Below are positions 1 through 13,131 of a stretch of 64,000 bases of DNA, in pieces; position 1 is the first letter of the stretch, and every line of letters begins with the position of its first letter. This DNA comes from Polyporus tsugae (Eukaryota > Basidiomycota > Agaricomycetes > Polyporales > Polyporaceae). The position numbers and the translations under genes were made by a program. The stretch lies in assembly GCA_024305745.1 (NCBI GenBank), contig JAHRBS010000010.1, forward strand, positions 1,557,501 through 1,621,500, given 5' to 3'. The notes beneath the pieces are model-generated. The model was not told the DNA's origin and ran no database searches. It saw only the letters and a list, made by a program, of their open reading frames with translations.

Positions 1-778
1 GGGGATGATTTCTGTCGTCCGGAGAACCGGCCATTCGAGCTATTATGTGGAGAAAGGCATGAACGCGCTGGGCAAGACCCAGAAACAGCTGGGCATACCA
101 CCCGACCTCAAAATCAGCGGTGGAGGTAAATACACCGTCACATTGCAAGGTCGATCGCTTTAACATGCTCTTTCGCAGCGTTCCCGATATGGCTGGAGGT
201 AGGACCGAACACCACCGTCCCTGCGCGCTGTTCCAGTGGCTGAAGCTGTGTTATGTATCCAAGAATGCACCCTGCTGCCCCATCGCGATCATAGCTTGCT
301 ATTCCGGGTCTAGTCAGGACGATCACCATGTAAGGGTCTCGCATCTACTTAGCATCCAACTCGCGTCGCGGGAGCTAACCTGCCCTTCGTGCAGCTCGTC
401 GTGACCTCCGTCCGGGACTACCTCAAGAAGCTCGCGCGCGACACCGCCCCGCCCCCCGCCGCGCCCTCGACGATGGGCACCTCCATGGGCACGTCGATGG
501 GCACGAGCGCGCTGGGCCAGAGCATCCCGACGATCTTGTCCTCCGCCATGCCCCCCGGCCACATACACGGCCCGCTCACGGGCCGGCCCCCAAGTACGGT
601 ACGCAGGAGGAGGTCCAGTTCTCAACGGGGCGGCTGACTGATAGGTCGGGGACGGTCGGATGCGTGTTTTCCTTTGCGCGTGTAGGAGTGGATGCGCGAC
701 CCCGCGTCGAGGGGGATGCAGCTGCACGACGAGGACGAGGACTACCACGACCATGGGGAGCTGGAGTATCGGGACTGA
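1..778 (+). CDS. 3' end of an unrecognised gene (5' truncated)
   Basis: The window opens inside a coding exon that reads GMISVVRRTGHSSYYVEKGM and continues to a GT donor at 126. A consistent model is exons about 2-125, 179-198, 395-600 and 688-778. The second exon would add AFPIWLE, the third starts LVVTSVRDYLKKLAR, and the last ends in a very acidic tail rich in D, E and H before TGA at 776-778. All junctions close in phase, but the long intron 199-394 is less certain than the others. The third exon carries a short MGTS repeat (three copies) in a Pro/Ser/Thr-rich stretch. I do not recognise the family and see no catalytic motif. The 5' part lies outside the window, so the length is unknown. 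Confidence 0.5.
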
Positions 779-1513
779 TTGATGGGGCTCCGGCGGACGT
801 TGGCTGCGGTTGCGGTCGGTGTGCTCGCAGGTTGCTCTATGCCTGCAGGGACTCTGTTCATAATGATGGCTTGTTTCGTGCTGGCACGGTACCTCGTATT
901 CTGTGCTTGTGTCCAGTGCGTGGCTTGATTGCGTAGCCTTTTTTTGCGGCCTCCGTAGGTCAGAGGCGAAAGGAGCCGGTGCCGCTCCGCTTGGTACCTT
1001 CATGCATACGTTCTGCAGTACGCGTACGCAACGTAGGTTCCATGTTCCTGTGTAGTTCGGGACGAATAGCATCATGACTTCGCAGCTGCAAGTTCGCGTG
1101 AATGAAAGTGACTTCTTGAACACGGACACCCTACTTACAAGGACCAGGAAAGTAAATCCGGATTGTGGTATTCGCGAACTTCCCTCGAGTCCGCATAGTT
1201 TCTCCGATTGTCAAGGGCTCCAGGTTCACGTTCATGAGGAAATCAAGGCAACAGCAGCTTGACGTCAATGAGTTGAATAACTCTGGTTTATTTTTTTAAA
1301 CAAAGCAGGAGGAAACTTCGTCACGTCTAGGGGCAACGCAGAGCTGTCATTCCGAAAAGTGCAAGGCACCAAGCACATCAAGATGTTTATAGTTCTAAAC
1401 AACCATCTCTGTTGATGATCGCATGATTAAGTTGGGACTGAGAGGGGGTAACGTACGAATACAAATGAGCGAAACTAGTATTGGTAAGAAGGATCGCGTA
1501 TCGCGCATGGAGA
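779..1513. other. Convergent intergenic region
   Basis: This stretch lies between two converging genes and should hold both 3' UTRs. The reading frames seen here are short or are high-GC shadows of the preceding gene. I see no other feature. Confidence 0.6.
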
Positions 1514-2117
1514 TTACTCGTCAGTTTCCTCCCGCTGCCCTGAGGGTTGGCGAAGCACGCGAAGGTTTTCTAATGCCAGATTCAGTCTCAAAGCCAGCTC
1601 AAGTGAGATGCTGAGGACACGCACCGTGTTTGAGGAAGATCTGGCGCTGACCCTCAGGGGAGTTAGGGTCGGCGTTGGCGTCAGGCTGGCGCACTTCATA
1701 ACTGGCCTCTACGTAGACAAGAGAGCCCTTCTTGAGCGAGCGCAGGTAGTTACTGGAGTGGGGAAGGAAGGAAAGAACATGGTGCCACGTTGTAGTCGGT
1801 TCGGCTTCAGGGGCAGTCGAGTTGGCGGTGGCGACGACGTAGCTGTCCGGGAGGAAGGCAGGTCAGAGACGGAGCACACGCGCCAGGAATTACGGCACGC
1901 ACGCGACGTATTCTTTGTTGGACTTGGTGTAGCGCAGCTCTGGCTCCTTGCCAAGGCGGCCAATGAGGCAGAGCTTCGCCATATCGGCGGCACGCGGTGA
2001 CGAGGTGGAGAAGGCCTGCGGACGTGCGACGTCATCAACATCTGCGCGCACATGGCAAGGAAATACACGTACACGTGAGGACGCGCGAAGGGCAGTGCGA
2101 GCAGAGGACGTGAACAT
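1514..2117 (-). CDS. RIM1: Mitochondrial single-stranded DNA-binding protein (RIM1/SSB)
   Basis: This protein binds single-stranded mitochondrial DNA during replication and repair. Four exons join in phase. The first encodes a basic, Ser/Arg-rich presequence starting MFTSSARTALRASSR. The second carries the start of the OB fold (AKLCLIGRLGKEPELRYT). The third includes WHHVLSFLP and then LKKGSLVYVEASYEVRQ, the classic SSB strand signature. A short last exon joins to read KHENLRVLRQP before TAA at 1514-1516. Without that last intron the frame stops early, so the splice is needed to recover the usual C-terminus. The length of about 140 residues fits fungal mitochondrial SSBs. The start is the only Met in frame directly before the presequence. 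It is divergent to HBS1, about 245 bp away. Confidence 0.93.
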
Positions 2118-2362
2118 GACGGGAGGGGTTGGAAGGGGGAGAGGGGGAGATGTCGTCGTGAACAGGGACAGGGACAGCAAGCTCAGCCGAGCCTCGAGGA
2201 GTGACTAGTGAGCGCTTGAGCTAGCACTCTGTCACACACGGGCGCGTTATGTCACGTCACGGCGCCTGGTTGGATCCTTTTCAAGCTCAGGCTTTTGTCC
2301 CTAAGTTACTTACCGCGGCCATCTTCCACTGTACTCTTACCGCTTTCTGTACTCTACCCGCC

Positions 2363-5092
2363 ATGTCGCGCCATAGATATGTACGAAACATTGACATCAA
2401 TGGTGAGTCCCCTCTTCTCCCAGGATGCGCCTCTCATTGAGGATTTAACAACCCAGAGGAGATGAACGACGATGTTATATCCGACGGCGGTTACGACGAT
2501 CTCAGCCCCGAGGACCATGGTAAGCGCAACAGCCTATTTTATTTCTATTTGCTACAGAATCTCATTTGTAAAACAGAGCGTATGGTGAACGGATTGGAGC
2601 ACATCCGAAGCATGATTGGAGATGAGGAATCGTCCAAACTATCCGAGGCAGATATCATAGAAGCCCTGTACCATTACTATTTCAACGTCGAGCAGGCCAC
2701 AGCTTGGCTTCTGGGTCCGTCTTCTAACTTCACTAGCATGGGAAACTATCTAAACATACCCACAGAGGAACAAGAACGGAGGTTGGCAGCCCAGGCGCGG
2801 AAAGGTGAGCTGCTCTGAACCTTAACTTTCGAATCTTCCTTTCCCTCCCTCGCTTTCCTCATCTCCCCCTGGGGCGGTGTCGTGCATTGGTGCCCTTCCT
2901 ACTCGAGTTGATATGGGAGCAGCGAGAAGGTGCACGTCATGTCCAGCCTAGAGATGCGCTTCGAACAGTGCACTAACCAATTATCGGCGTTATCCCTCCA
3001 GACGTCTGGTACACCGAAGACGGCAAACCGCTACCCATGCCCCCACCCCACGACTTCGCCGACTGGTCCCCCCCAACCGACGATGTATCCGGGAGGCATA
3101 ATGTGCCATTTGTCCGCCTCACATCGACCGAGTACATTTCATCGCCCGACCAGACGCCGAGAACGTCCACCCGACCTGGGAGCTTGTATACCATCACCGA
3201 GTTGACGGAGTATTCCGATATCAGCAGGAATGAGGACCGTCTATCGATGCAACAAGACCGCACCAACTCGACCCCTAGGTCGTCTACTACCACAGATTAT
3301 GGACAGGTCCTAGGTAAGTACTTCTCTTCTGTGTATAAATTTTGGCTCTCATTTCTTGCCATACATAGCGCATCCAACTATCCGTATAGCCCCGGGCGAG
3401 GCACGACCGCCAGACAGTCCGCTCCCCAATGACCCGAGTAGGATTCCTCTGTCCCCATCGTCCTCGGCTGAGCAACGCCTGTCGCTTGACCTTGGTTCTC
3501 CCACTGGGCCTCCGGTGATCAACTACTCAGATATCTCATCTGATAATGACAGCTCCCGACCCCCAACTGTTGTCGACTTTCCTTCCATGGACAACATGCC
3601 AGACATTCCTGATTGGATATCGAAATCAACTTTGCGTCCACAACAAGTGGGGTTGTCGTCAGCTTCTTTGCTGACACGGTCCATGAAACCCGGTGGGGAC
3701 ACCACTAGCCAAGTGAGCATGCGGAGCGAACGAAGTGCGAAGAGCGTGCAGACTGGTCAGAGCGGGAAGAGCGAGAAGAAATCGAAGCTGTCGGCGCTTG
3801 CGAGCTCCAGGTCCAGTGCGAGGTCTAGCGCGAGGTCCAGTGTGAGCAGCGTCAGCTCACAGTCCTCAATCCCAGAGACAGAGGCCACTTCGACGACCGT
3901 CACTTATCCTACCCTCCGTCCCGCCGCTGCTTCGTTCGTCTCCCTCCTACCTCAGCGACTGCCGTCTACTGTCAGTGAGGACTCAACGACACCTTCGTCT
4001 TTAACAAGGAATGTCGAACAGGCGATCCAAAGCGCACTTGCTTTGGAGGCAATGGATCGTCGGGCACAGCAGGAGCCCTCGTTCAGACAGTCCACCATAC
4101 CACCTACTCCACCACCCAAATCTCCCCCGCCTACTCGCAGCAAGACACCTTCCGAGACCCAGGAGGATGTCACACCCCGACCTTCTCCGATCCCGCTCCC
4201 ACTTTCAAGGAGAGCATCTGCGGGTAGCTCTGCAGCGTCATACATTGCTCACCCACCCCCCACGGCTCCTCAAACCCCACCCTCTAGTCCTCCTCACATT
4301 CAAACGGCATCTTCGACGTCTCCGCAGCCGCGCCAGCTATCCAAATTGGCTAAGCTTGCTCAGGCAAAGGCGCAGGAGCAGGGCAAGTCGAAATCGCAGT
4401 CACCGCCCATCCATCCTGGGCTGATCCTACCGAGGACGACGACCGAGTACCTCATGCCGACTGCGAACGGGCCAACCGCGACAACAGCGATCACAACGTC
4501 ATACCAGTCCTTGGGCGGTCTTCTCTCAAAGCATCAGCTCAAACTTCCGCCGTCGCAGCCTACAGTCGCCCCGCTTCCCAGGGTGCCTTCCGCTGGTTCC
4601 ACAAAGTCCTCAGAACTGAAGCAGTCGAAGCTTGCGATGAAGAGCAAGTCTTCTCGTACGAAGACGAGCACGGAACCCGCGCCGGAACCCGAGGACGCCT
4701 CCGCCATTGAAGTGCCGATGTTCTCACCCAGTGCCATCCGTTCCCGTGCGCTGCCCTCGGCATTCGCGACCCTGCTTGTCAACGACGAGTCTGATGGTGC
4801 GTCGGCGGATGGATCCGAGGGCACGCACTTGTGCCAACACCACAAGGCCCAGCGGGAGCTGAGACACTCGAGCGACCAAAGCCGCGCCAGCGAAGACGAT
4901 GCGAGGCCGCGACGCACACGTACAGGGCGTATCGATAATGTCCTACCGCCCACAATGCCTTCGTTGCGCGGGTTCGCGTTCGATGTGCCGAGCCCGGACG
5001 ATATCGTTTACAACGCGCGCAGGGGCACCTCGTTGGCACAGCGGTCGACCTCTTCGATGGCTTCCTCTGCACTCTCAGCGGCCGCGCGCTGA
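2363..5092 (+). CDS. SKI7: SKI7-like isoform of the HBS1 gene (alternative 3' splice site)
   Basis: The same donor at 2805 can join an acceptor before 3002, giving exons 2363-2402, 2457-2519, 2577-2804, 3002-3313 and 3369-5092, all in phase, 788 residues, with a stop at 5090-5092. Both alternative acceptors have the same phase, so each yields an open product sharing the HBS1 N-terminal domain. The isoform-specific part is Ser/Pro-rich and disordered, repeats the motif YSDIS twice, has MPDIPDWISKSTLRP, and ends near a conserved-looking GFAFDVPSPDDIVYNA. Known family biology: in human HBS1LV3 and in several fungi, alternative splicing of one gene makes both Hbs1 and a Ski7-like bridge between the exosome and the Ski complex. 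The assignment is from architecture and motif memory, not a search. A T-rich tract follows at about 5190-5220, which could serve 3' end formation, the downstream acceptor, or both. Confidence 0.75.
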
Positions 5093-7281
5093 AGTGGAGG
5101 GAAGGCCGCTCTTCACAATGTGCGCGATCATGGCGCGCATTGTCCACCACCGTCGCCTGCCTACATCACCACCACTCCATTCTTCCTCTTTTTTTTCTTT
5201 TTCTTTTTGGGGATTGTGTTATTTGGTCTTTATTTTCGCTCCTATGTCGCAATCGTGTTTCCATGTACTAACCACTGTATTGCATCCAATGAAACTTTCA
5301 GCTGCCAAAGAACGCGAGAAAGCCGAGAAAGCCGCGAAGAGTCAAGCACAGGCGCAGCATAAGAAGAGCGCGCCGGGGACGCCTGCATCCAAGAAAGCCC
5401 CGCCGGGAGGAGGGAGCAAGACCCCCACCCCTGCTGCGACTCCGAGAAAGACGACGGCGATGGATCAAAGCCAACTCGACATGGCGGGTCTGCACTTGAC
5501 CGACGACGTGCAGGTGGGGGTGATTCCGGAGGAGCCTGCGAAACCGCCTGCGGCCGTGGAGAAGTTGATCGAGGAGGCGAAGGCTGCGATTTCGGAGCTG
5601 GAGAAGGCAGAAAAGCGGTCGCTAAGTCTCGTGGTTGTCGGTGAGTCTGTCTTCTGGCGAATCATATCTCCTGGGACGGTAAGACGGCTGAACGGACTTA
5701 CAGGGCACGTTGACGCGGGCAAGTCTACTATGATGGGCCGGCTGCTGTACGAGCTTGGGCGGATGGACGAGAAGAAGCGCATCGCGAACGAGCGAGGGAG
5801 TGCGAAGATTGGGAAGAGCAGCTTCAGCTGGGCGTGGGAGCTCGACGGGACGCAGGAAGAGCGAGAGCGGTAAGCACTAAACGTCTTCCGGACGACGAGG
5901 CTGTATGCTGAACAGTGGCACGCCTCTCAGCGGTATCACGATGGACATTGCGCTGCAGACCCTCAACACTCCCCACCGGATCATCACGATTCTCGATGCG
6001 CCTGGCCACCGCGACTTCATTCCCAACATGATCTCGGGGGCGTCCCAAGCGGACTGTGCGCTGCTCGTCGTCGACGCTGCTGTCGGGGAGTTCGAGGCTG
6101 GGTTCGAGCGTGGGGGCCAAACGCGAGAGCACTTGCTGCTCGTCCGCAGTCTGGGTGTCAGCCAGGTCGTGGTCGCTGTTAACAAGCTCGACCAGGTTGA
6201 GTGGGCGAAGTCGCGCTATGACGAGATCGTCGGTCTGCTCAAGCCGTTCTTGGTCCAGTCGGGTTTCCACCCAAGCAAGACGAAGTTTGTCCCTGTCGCG
6301 GCGATGGACGGCGTCAACCTTACACGGCGGGAGCCTGCTGAATGTGTGCTTTACAAGTGGTACAAGGGTCCGACACTGGTGGACTTGCTCGGTGAGTGTC
6401 ACTGCGCCCTCACCATGCCTGGCTCTTTGACCACCGGTGTGCCTCCTAGATGCTCTGGATGCTCCCACACGCGATATCAACGCGTCCTTGCGCTTTCCCA
6501 TATCCAACGTCTTCAAAGGAACGACTTCGGGTGTCTGCGTCTCTGGTCGGGTATGCGGGGGCGTCGTTGTCGCCGGGGAACGTCTGCGAATCATCCCAGG
6601 GGACGAGTCCGCAACTGTCAAGCGTACGTATTGCTTCAGTATATCTTAACGACATTTTGGAGTAGTTGACGAGCTGTCTCGTTCAGTCATCGACAACGAC
6701 GGCGAGAACCTCCCATGGGCAGGTGCTGGCTCAAACGTGAACCTCACCCTCACCGGCGTGGACCCTATATCACTAAACATCGGCAGCGTTCTTTGCCGTC
6801 CTGGGAGTATCGTACCCTTAACCACAACATTTACGGCGAAGATTATCGTGTTCGACATTCAAATCCCTATCACCGTTGGCACATCTGTAAGTTCACGTCC
6901 GCGTATCCAACAGACGGGAGATTGAGAAATCGTACAGATTGAGCTCTTCCACCACTCTCATGATGTCCCCGCATCAATATCTCGCCTAATATCTGTCCTG
7001 GACCGTTCGAATGGCAGCGTGGTCAAGAACAAGCCACGAGTCCTGACGAAGAACATGTCTGCTGAGGTCGAGATCAGCCTGCGAGGATCAGCGTACTCGG
7101 GACCTGCGTCAAGAGCACTCCCCGTACCTCTCGAACCATTCTCTATGAACAAAGAGACGGGTCGAATCCTCATAAGGCGCGGTGGCGAGACGATTGGAGC
7201 AGGTGGGTGTTATCCCTTTCGTTCGCGCGCGCTTTGCGCTTATTTCATTCGCTAGGTGTGGTTTTGGAATTGTTGACATGA
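2363..7281 (+). CDS. HBS1: HBS1, ribosome-rescue GTPase (Dom34 partner)
   Basis: HBS1 is a translational GTPase related to eEF1A and eRF3 that works with Dom34/Pelota to split stalled ribosomes in no-go and non-stop decay. Ten exons give 653 residues: 2363-2402, 2457-2519, 2577-2804, 5302-5640, 5704-5869, 5931-6391, 6450-6623, 6687-6886, 6938-7202 and 7256-7281; all phases close. The first three exons encode the HBS1 N-terminal domain (start MSRHRYVRNIDIN; helical part ending AAQARK). A charged linker (AAKEREKAEKAAKSQ) follows. The GTPase domain has G1 GHVDAGKST, switch region GITMD, G3 DAPGHRD and G4 NKLD, and then the two beta-barrel domains. To make this product the donor at 2805 must skip to the acceptor before 5302, removing a 2.5-kb segment that is itself coding in the alternative isoform described separately. 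Confidence 0.93.
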
Positions 7282-7750
7282 ACACCGTGATGGATGATTG
7301 GTTATATGTATTCTTGGTTATCGGGTCGTCTTTGAAGTTGTATCGGTACAACATATGTAGCCAATGGTTGAACGTTGAACTCGTACAACAGGACATGTCG
7401 TACAGTGGCAGTAACGACTGTGGGAGGCGGAATCAACGACACTCTCCACTATTTGTACGACGACTTCGCTGTCCATACTCATCGTACAGGGCCCGAAGCG
7501 AAAATACTGATACTAGTACCGAGTGTAACCTGTACCGTTTATTGGCTACGGGCGCCTGATTTGGAGGACTCTGAATCTGTGGGCGCTTCAAGCGGGCTAT
7601 GGGGGCGGGCTATCCAGGTCGTTGACGTCCACCATGCTTCCGTAAGTAGCTGCCTGTTCAGTACTGCTCTCCTCTCCTCTCTCTCATACCCGGCCACGTT
7701 TCTGACGCCTCGGAACTCAAGACATACCCTGCATTTGAAAGACTCCGTTG
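7282..7750 (+). promoter_or_regulatory. Intergenic region upstream of the ENT transporter
   Basis: This gap between HBS1 and the transporter holds the HBS1 3' UTR and presumably the transporter promoter. Reading frames here lack recognisable domains. A pyrimidine-rich stretch lies around 7665-7690. Confidence 0.4.
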
Positions 7751-9407
7751 ATGTCAGAACATCACCATGCTTCCGAGGCCATCTACCATTCTATCCCACA
7801 AGCACCGGTAGCTTCGAACGCAATTCCAACCGCTTCCCCGGATGACGATTTGGAGGAGGACGTAGCGCTATCAGAGCCCCACTCCATCTCAAGCCATAGC
7901 TTGGTTGACTCAAGGATACGTTGGATTCACTTCGTTCTGGGTTGTGCTGTGCTTCTACCGTGGAATGGTGCGTGACCCGGCCACAACGTTATGCGGAGAG
8001 TTCCTCACAGCGAACATCTACACGCCCCGTAGCCCTGATCACTGCAACGCCCTACTTCCTGTCGCGTGTTGCGGACACGTCGTTGAAGAGCACATTCTCC
8101 TCATATCTCTCCACGACATTCACTGCGGCCAACTTTGTCTTCCTTGCCCATGCTACAGCGACTGCGAGGAAGGTCCGTGTGACTGTCCAATATCTATGTC
8201 CAACCACACATCTTACCTCAACGTTTGTATAGGCTTCGAACACGCGTCGTGTGCTGTACTCCCTCATAGCACTAGCAGTGCTCAACTTCTTCCTCACCTT
8301 CAGCACATATACGCACCCAACCCCCAGAGGCTTCTTCGCGTTTGTCCTGCTCAATGCCATTGGTCAAGCTGCGGCAGGCTCTTACCTCCAAACCGCTGTA
8401 GTGGCCGTCGCATCGTTGTTCGGCCCTTCAGCTATGCAAGCCGTAATGTCCGGTCAGGCTGCGGTCGCGGTCGTGATCAGCGGCGTGCAGGTTGTGAGCG
8501 CCCTTGCGTCGGTTCGTAGCTCCAAACCTGCAACAACGGTCGCCTCGTCCGAACCCGAGACGCAGTCCGCGTTCGTGTTCTTTGGCCTGTCTACCGTCTT
8601 TCTCTTTGTGTCCGTCGGTGTGAACTCGTGGCTGGTCTCTCTGCCTGCATATAAGGCGGTGACGTCCCAGAGATTTGCGCGGCGACCATCCACGGCGGAG
8701 GGCACGTCGTTACTCGCGGCGTCCGCCACAGATGATGTGCACGATCTCCAGAAGCCGGAGCAGAAGAACTATGTCGTACGGCTTGCGAAGACCAACGCGA
8801 CTTTCAATGTCGCGGTCGCATATGTATTCATCGTGACCTTGGTGAGTCGGTCACCCGTCGGTGCCTCTGTGAATCCTTGTTGACGTGTCGATGAATCCGC
8901 TAGGCTGTCTTCCCACCCATCACGATCTCCATCAAATCGACAAACCCATCCGTACACCCTCTCGTATTCAGTGCAGTCCACTTCCTCATGTTCAATATCG
9001 GTGACATCCTCGGCCGCATCATCTGCTCTATCCCCAGGCTCCACATCTGGTCCGCCCGCCGCCTACTCTCCCTCTCCCTCCTCCGCACGCTGTTCATCCC
9101 GCTCTTCCTCATGTGCAACATCCAGTGGGGCTCGACTGAGTCCACCAGTGGGCCGATCATCAGCTCCGACGTGCTCTTCATGCTGCTTATGACTTTCTTC
9201 GGGCTTACGAGCGGCTACGTGTCGAGCATGTGCATGATGGCCGCGCCTTCGCTCGCGCACAACCCCCGCCTAAAGGGCCGTGCGGAAGACGTGGACGTTG
9301 CGGCGACCGTCGCGAGCTTCTGCCTGGTGGGCGGTCTGGCGGTGGGGAGCATTCTGAGCTTCGCCGTCCGGGCAACGGTGTGCGACTGCAATCCGTTCAC
9401 ACAGTAG
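7751..9407 (+). CDS. Equilibrative nucleoside transporter (ENT/SLC29 family)
   Basis: A polytopic membrane protein that carries nucleosides down their gradient. Exons 7751-7967, 8033-8172, 8233-8841 and 8904-9407 give 489 residues. The first membrane segment ends in LLPWN and the splice completes LPWNALITATPYF, the N-terminal ENT signature. Later hydrophobic segments include LYSLIALAVLNFFLTF, a Gly/Ala-rich stretch around NAIGQAAAGSYLQ, and VFPPITISIKS, which begins the last exon. MFNIGDILGR matches the conserved FNxxDxxGR of the family. A hydrophilic loop of about 60 residues before exon 4 is the usual large central cytoplasmic loop. The end CDCNPFTQ lies just after the last membrane segment. 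Which membrane it sits in (plasma membrane or vacuole) cannot be told from the sequence. Confidence 0.92.
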
Positions 9408-9910
9408 AGGTGCCCCGCGGACTCTTTTCATTGTCGCCCGCGCCTCCCAGGCGCGCCGTCAAGGACAATTGGTGGGAAATTCTGGTATCTTGATTATGCT
9501 CATGTCCATGCTCTAGATTATAGTTATACCTAGTGGACTTCTCCTGTCTATGAGAGGAAGTAATGTCACTATTGTCCTCGGAGAACAAGGATGTGAACCT
9601 ACTTATAGTGTCAGCTCGCGTGAATTCGCCAATACACGTTCAATATGGCTCATCTGACAGGCACCAAGAGATGCGAAAGTCGGTGGTGAATGAAGCGGTC
9701 CGAGTCTGTGGCCGCGCTGCCGATGCAAGCTTCATCTGCTCCGGGAGATTGGTCATCGGATCAGTGGAACGCACCGATACATTCCGAGCACTAAGACATA
9801 CAACAGAGATATTGCGTGAGATTGGTGTACAGTCCAAGGTGGGGGGTATAGTAATACAGGTGTACGGAAGCTCGGGTATGCGCTAGGATCGAAGAGGATG
9901 CGAATGAAGG
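9408..9910. other. Convergent intergenic region
   Basis: It lies between the 3' ends of the ENT transporter and VFA1. I see no supported gene, repeat or RNA here. Confidence 0.5.
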
Positions 9911-10533
9911 TCATGGGAGAGGTGTAGCGGGAGCTCCCGGAAGTCGAGGGGCAAGCTCTTTGGCCTGCGCAGCTTGTTTACGTCGGCGATGTTCTGCCAG
10001 ACGCAGCGCAAATATGTCGCGATGCAGCGTGTATCGCTGGTGGGTAGGTGTGGGGGGGCTCGCACTCGAGGATGGGGGGGACTTCGTCCCTGGGGTGGTG
10101 CTTTTCTTGACGTCCTTCGCGTCCTTCTCCTGGTCCTCTTTGCCGTCCTTGTCAGCCTCTTTGTCCTTCTCTTTTTCCTTGGCCTTTTCGACCCTCTTCT
10201 TCTGGCGCTCCTCGTATTCCGCTTTCACTTTCGCGATTTCCTCCGGGCTTAGACCCATCTTCTTCGCGCCACCGGCACCCACGCCGTCATTGGTGCTGCC
10301 CACCTGACTCGCGAAGCCCGGATCTGAGAGGTGGGTATCGCAGGTGTAAAGGAAGTCCACGGTGTTGATCGTCGCGAGTACTGTGGTAGTAGGCTTGTTG
10401 CAGATATAGCATGCCTTCGCCGTCCCTACGGCCTATAGCAAAACATAGCAACAGTGATTCAAAACGTGTGCAGGACGTATATTCGACAGACACTGACGCG
10501 TTTGTAATACAAGTTTGTGAAGGCGGAGGCCAT
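9911..10533 (-). CDS. VFA1: VPS4-associated protein 1 (Vfa1 family)
   Basis: Vfa1 binds the ESCRT disassembly ATPase Vps4 at endosomes and regulates it. Two exons (10498-10533 and 9911-10432, intron 65 nt, phase 0) give 185 residues. The N-terminal zinc-binding domain is clear: a 12-residue first exon MASAFTNLYYKR, then KACYICNKPTTTV and DFLYTCDTHLSD, giving a CxxC and a C-H pair. The middle is a very charged Lys/Glu coiled coil (EYEERQKKRVEKAKEKEKDK), followed by a Ser/Pro-rich linker and a short C-terminal segment ALRLAEHRRRKQAAQAKELA, where the Vps4-binding helix is expected. It converges with the transporter gene and is divergent to the alcohol dehydrogenase. Confidence 0.85.
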
Positions 10534-10822
10534 GGCGTGGGGGAGTAAGTGAGTCAAAGAGATACGCGCGTGAACTCACTGGGACGCATGACCAAGGCGT
10601 CCCACAGCGGCGGCCACCGCGACCTCCACTACTTCCGCCTCCTCCCGTGAATTCCATGCACCCTTTCGTGTATGTTCGGGGGCACATCGCACCCACTGAC
10701 CCGTCCCATGAGCGACTGCGTTGTCTGTGGGTAAGATTTGGATCGATCAAGTGATAAACCGGTAGCCACGCCCGGCTATATCTTCAATCTCAGTCCCAAT
10801 GACGATGCAGGCCTTCCTATAG

Positions 10823-12638
<1,816 letters not shown>

Positions 12639-13131
12639 AGTCCTGTATGCGCGTGCGGACATTGTCTTGACACTCAGGGGACGCAAAGCGAGAAGACCAA
12701 GAAAGTATACGGTGTATCATGGAGGAAAGTCGAAGGATTCGCAATGTATCTTTAAGTTCAAGTTGTTACTATCCCTGAGCCCGTCTAGTGTCATCGAGGA
12801 CGTGCCTCAGCTGGACGGACTGTGTGCATAGTGACAGGTCCCTTAAAATCTCTGCGTTCTTTTTGCCCTGAATGCCAGTCATCATTGATGGGCACACGGG
12901 GGAGGGGAGGGACCCTGTCATGACGGAATTGGGTGCCCCCCTTTCTGAGCGAGCGACCCCAAGCATAATGGGCGGATAGCTGGTACCGACTAGCTGCGTA
13001 GGGTAAAACGATCATGTAAAGCAAAAATATAACGTGTATCTATCTGGGTTATAACTTTTAACGTGCATGTCGCTTCCTTGAAGTGGGCAGCGACCCTGGT
13101 AGCCTTAGATTAAGTATTACTAGTAGCCCTG
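12639..13131. other. Convergent intergenic region
   Basis: It lies between the dehydrogenase and the first MYND gene and should hold both 3' UTRs. The part after 13000 is AT-richer. No gene is supported. Confidence 0.5.

Noticed and set aside
323..1129. 268-codon minus-strand frame
   Set aside because: It overlaps the last exons of the plus-strand gene, and its translation is His/Arg/Pro low complexity, a GC-rich shadow.
4899..5873. Long plus-strand frame that runs from the SKI7-like exon into the HBS1 linker
   Set aside because: Its first part is a shifted reading of the Ser-rich exon and of the intron. Splicing from 2804 to 5302 explains the HBS1 N-terminus better.
5824..6621. 265-codon minus-strand frame
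   Set aside because: It is antisense to the HBS1 GTPase domain and has no domain of its own.
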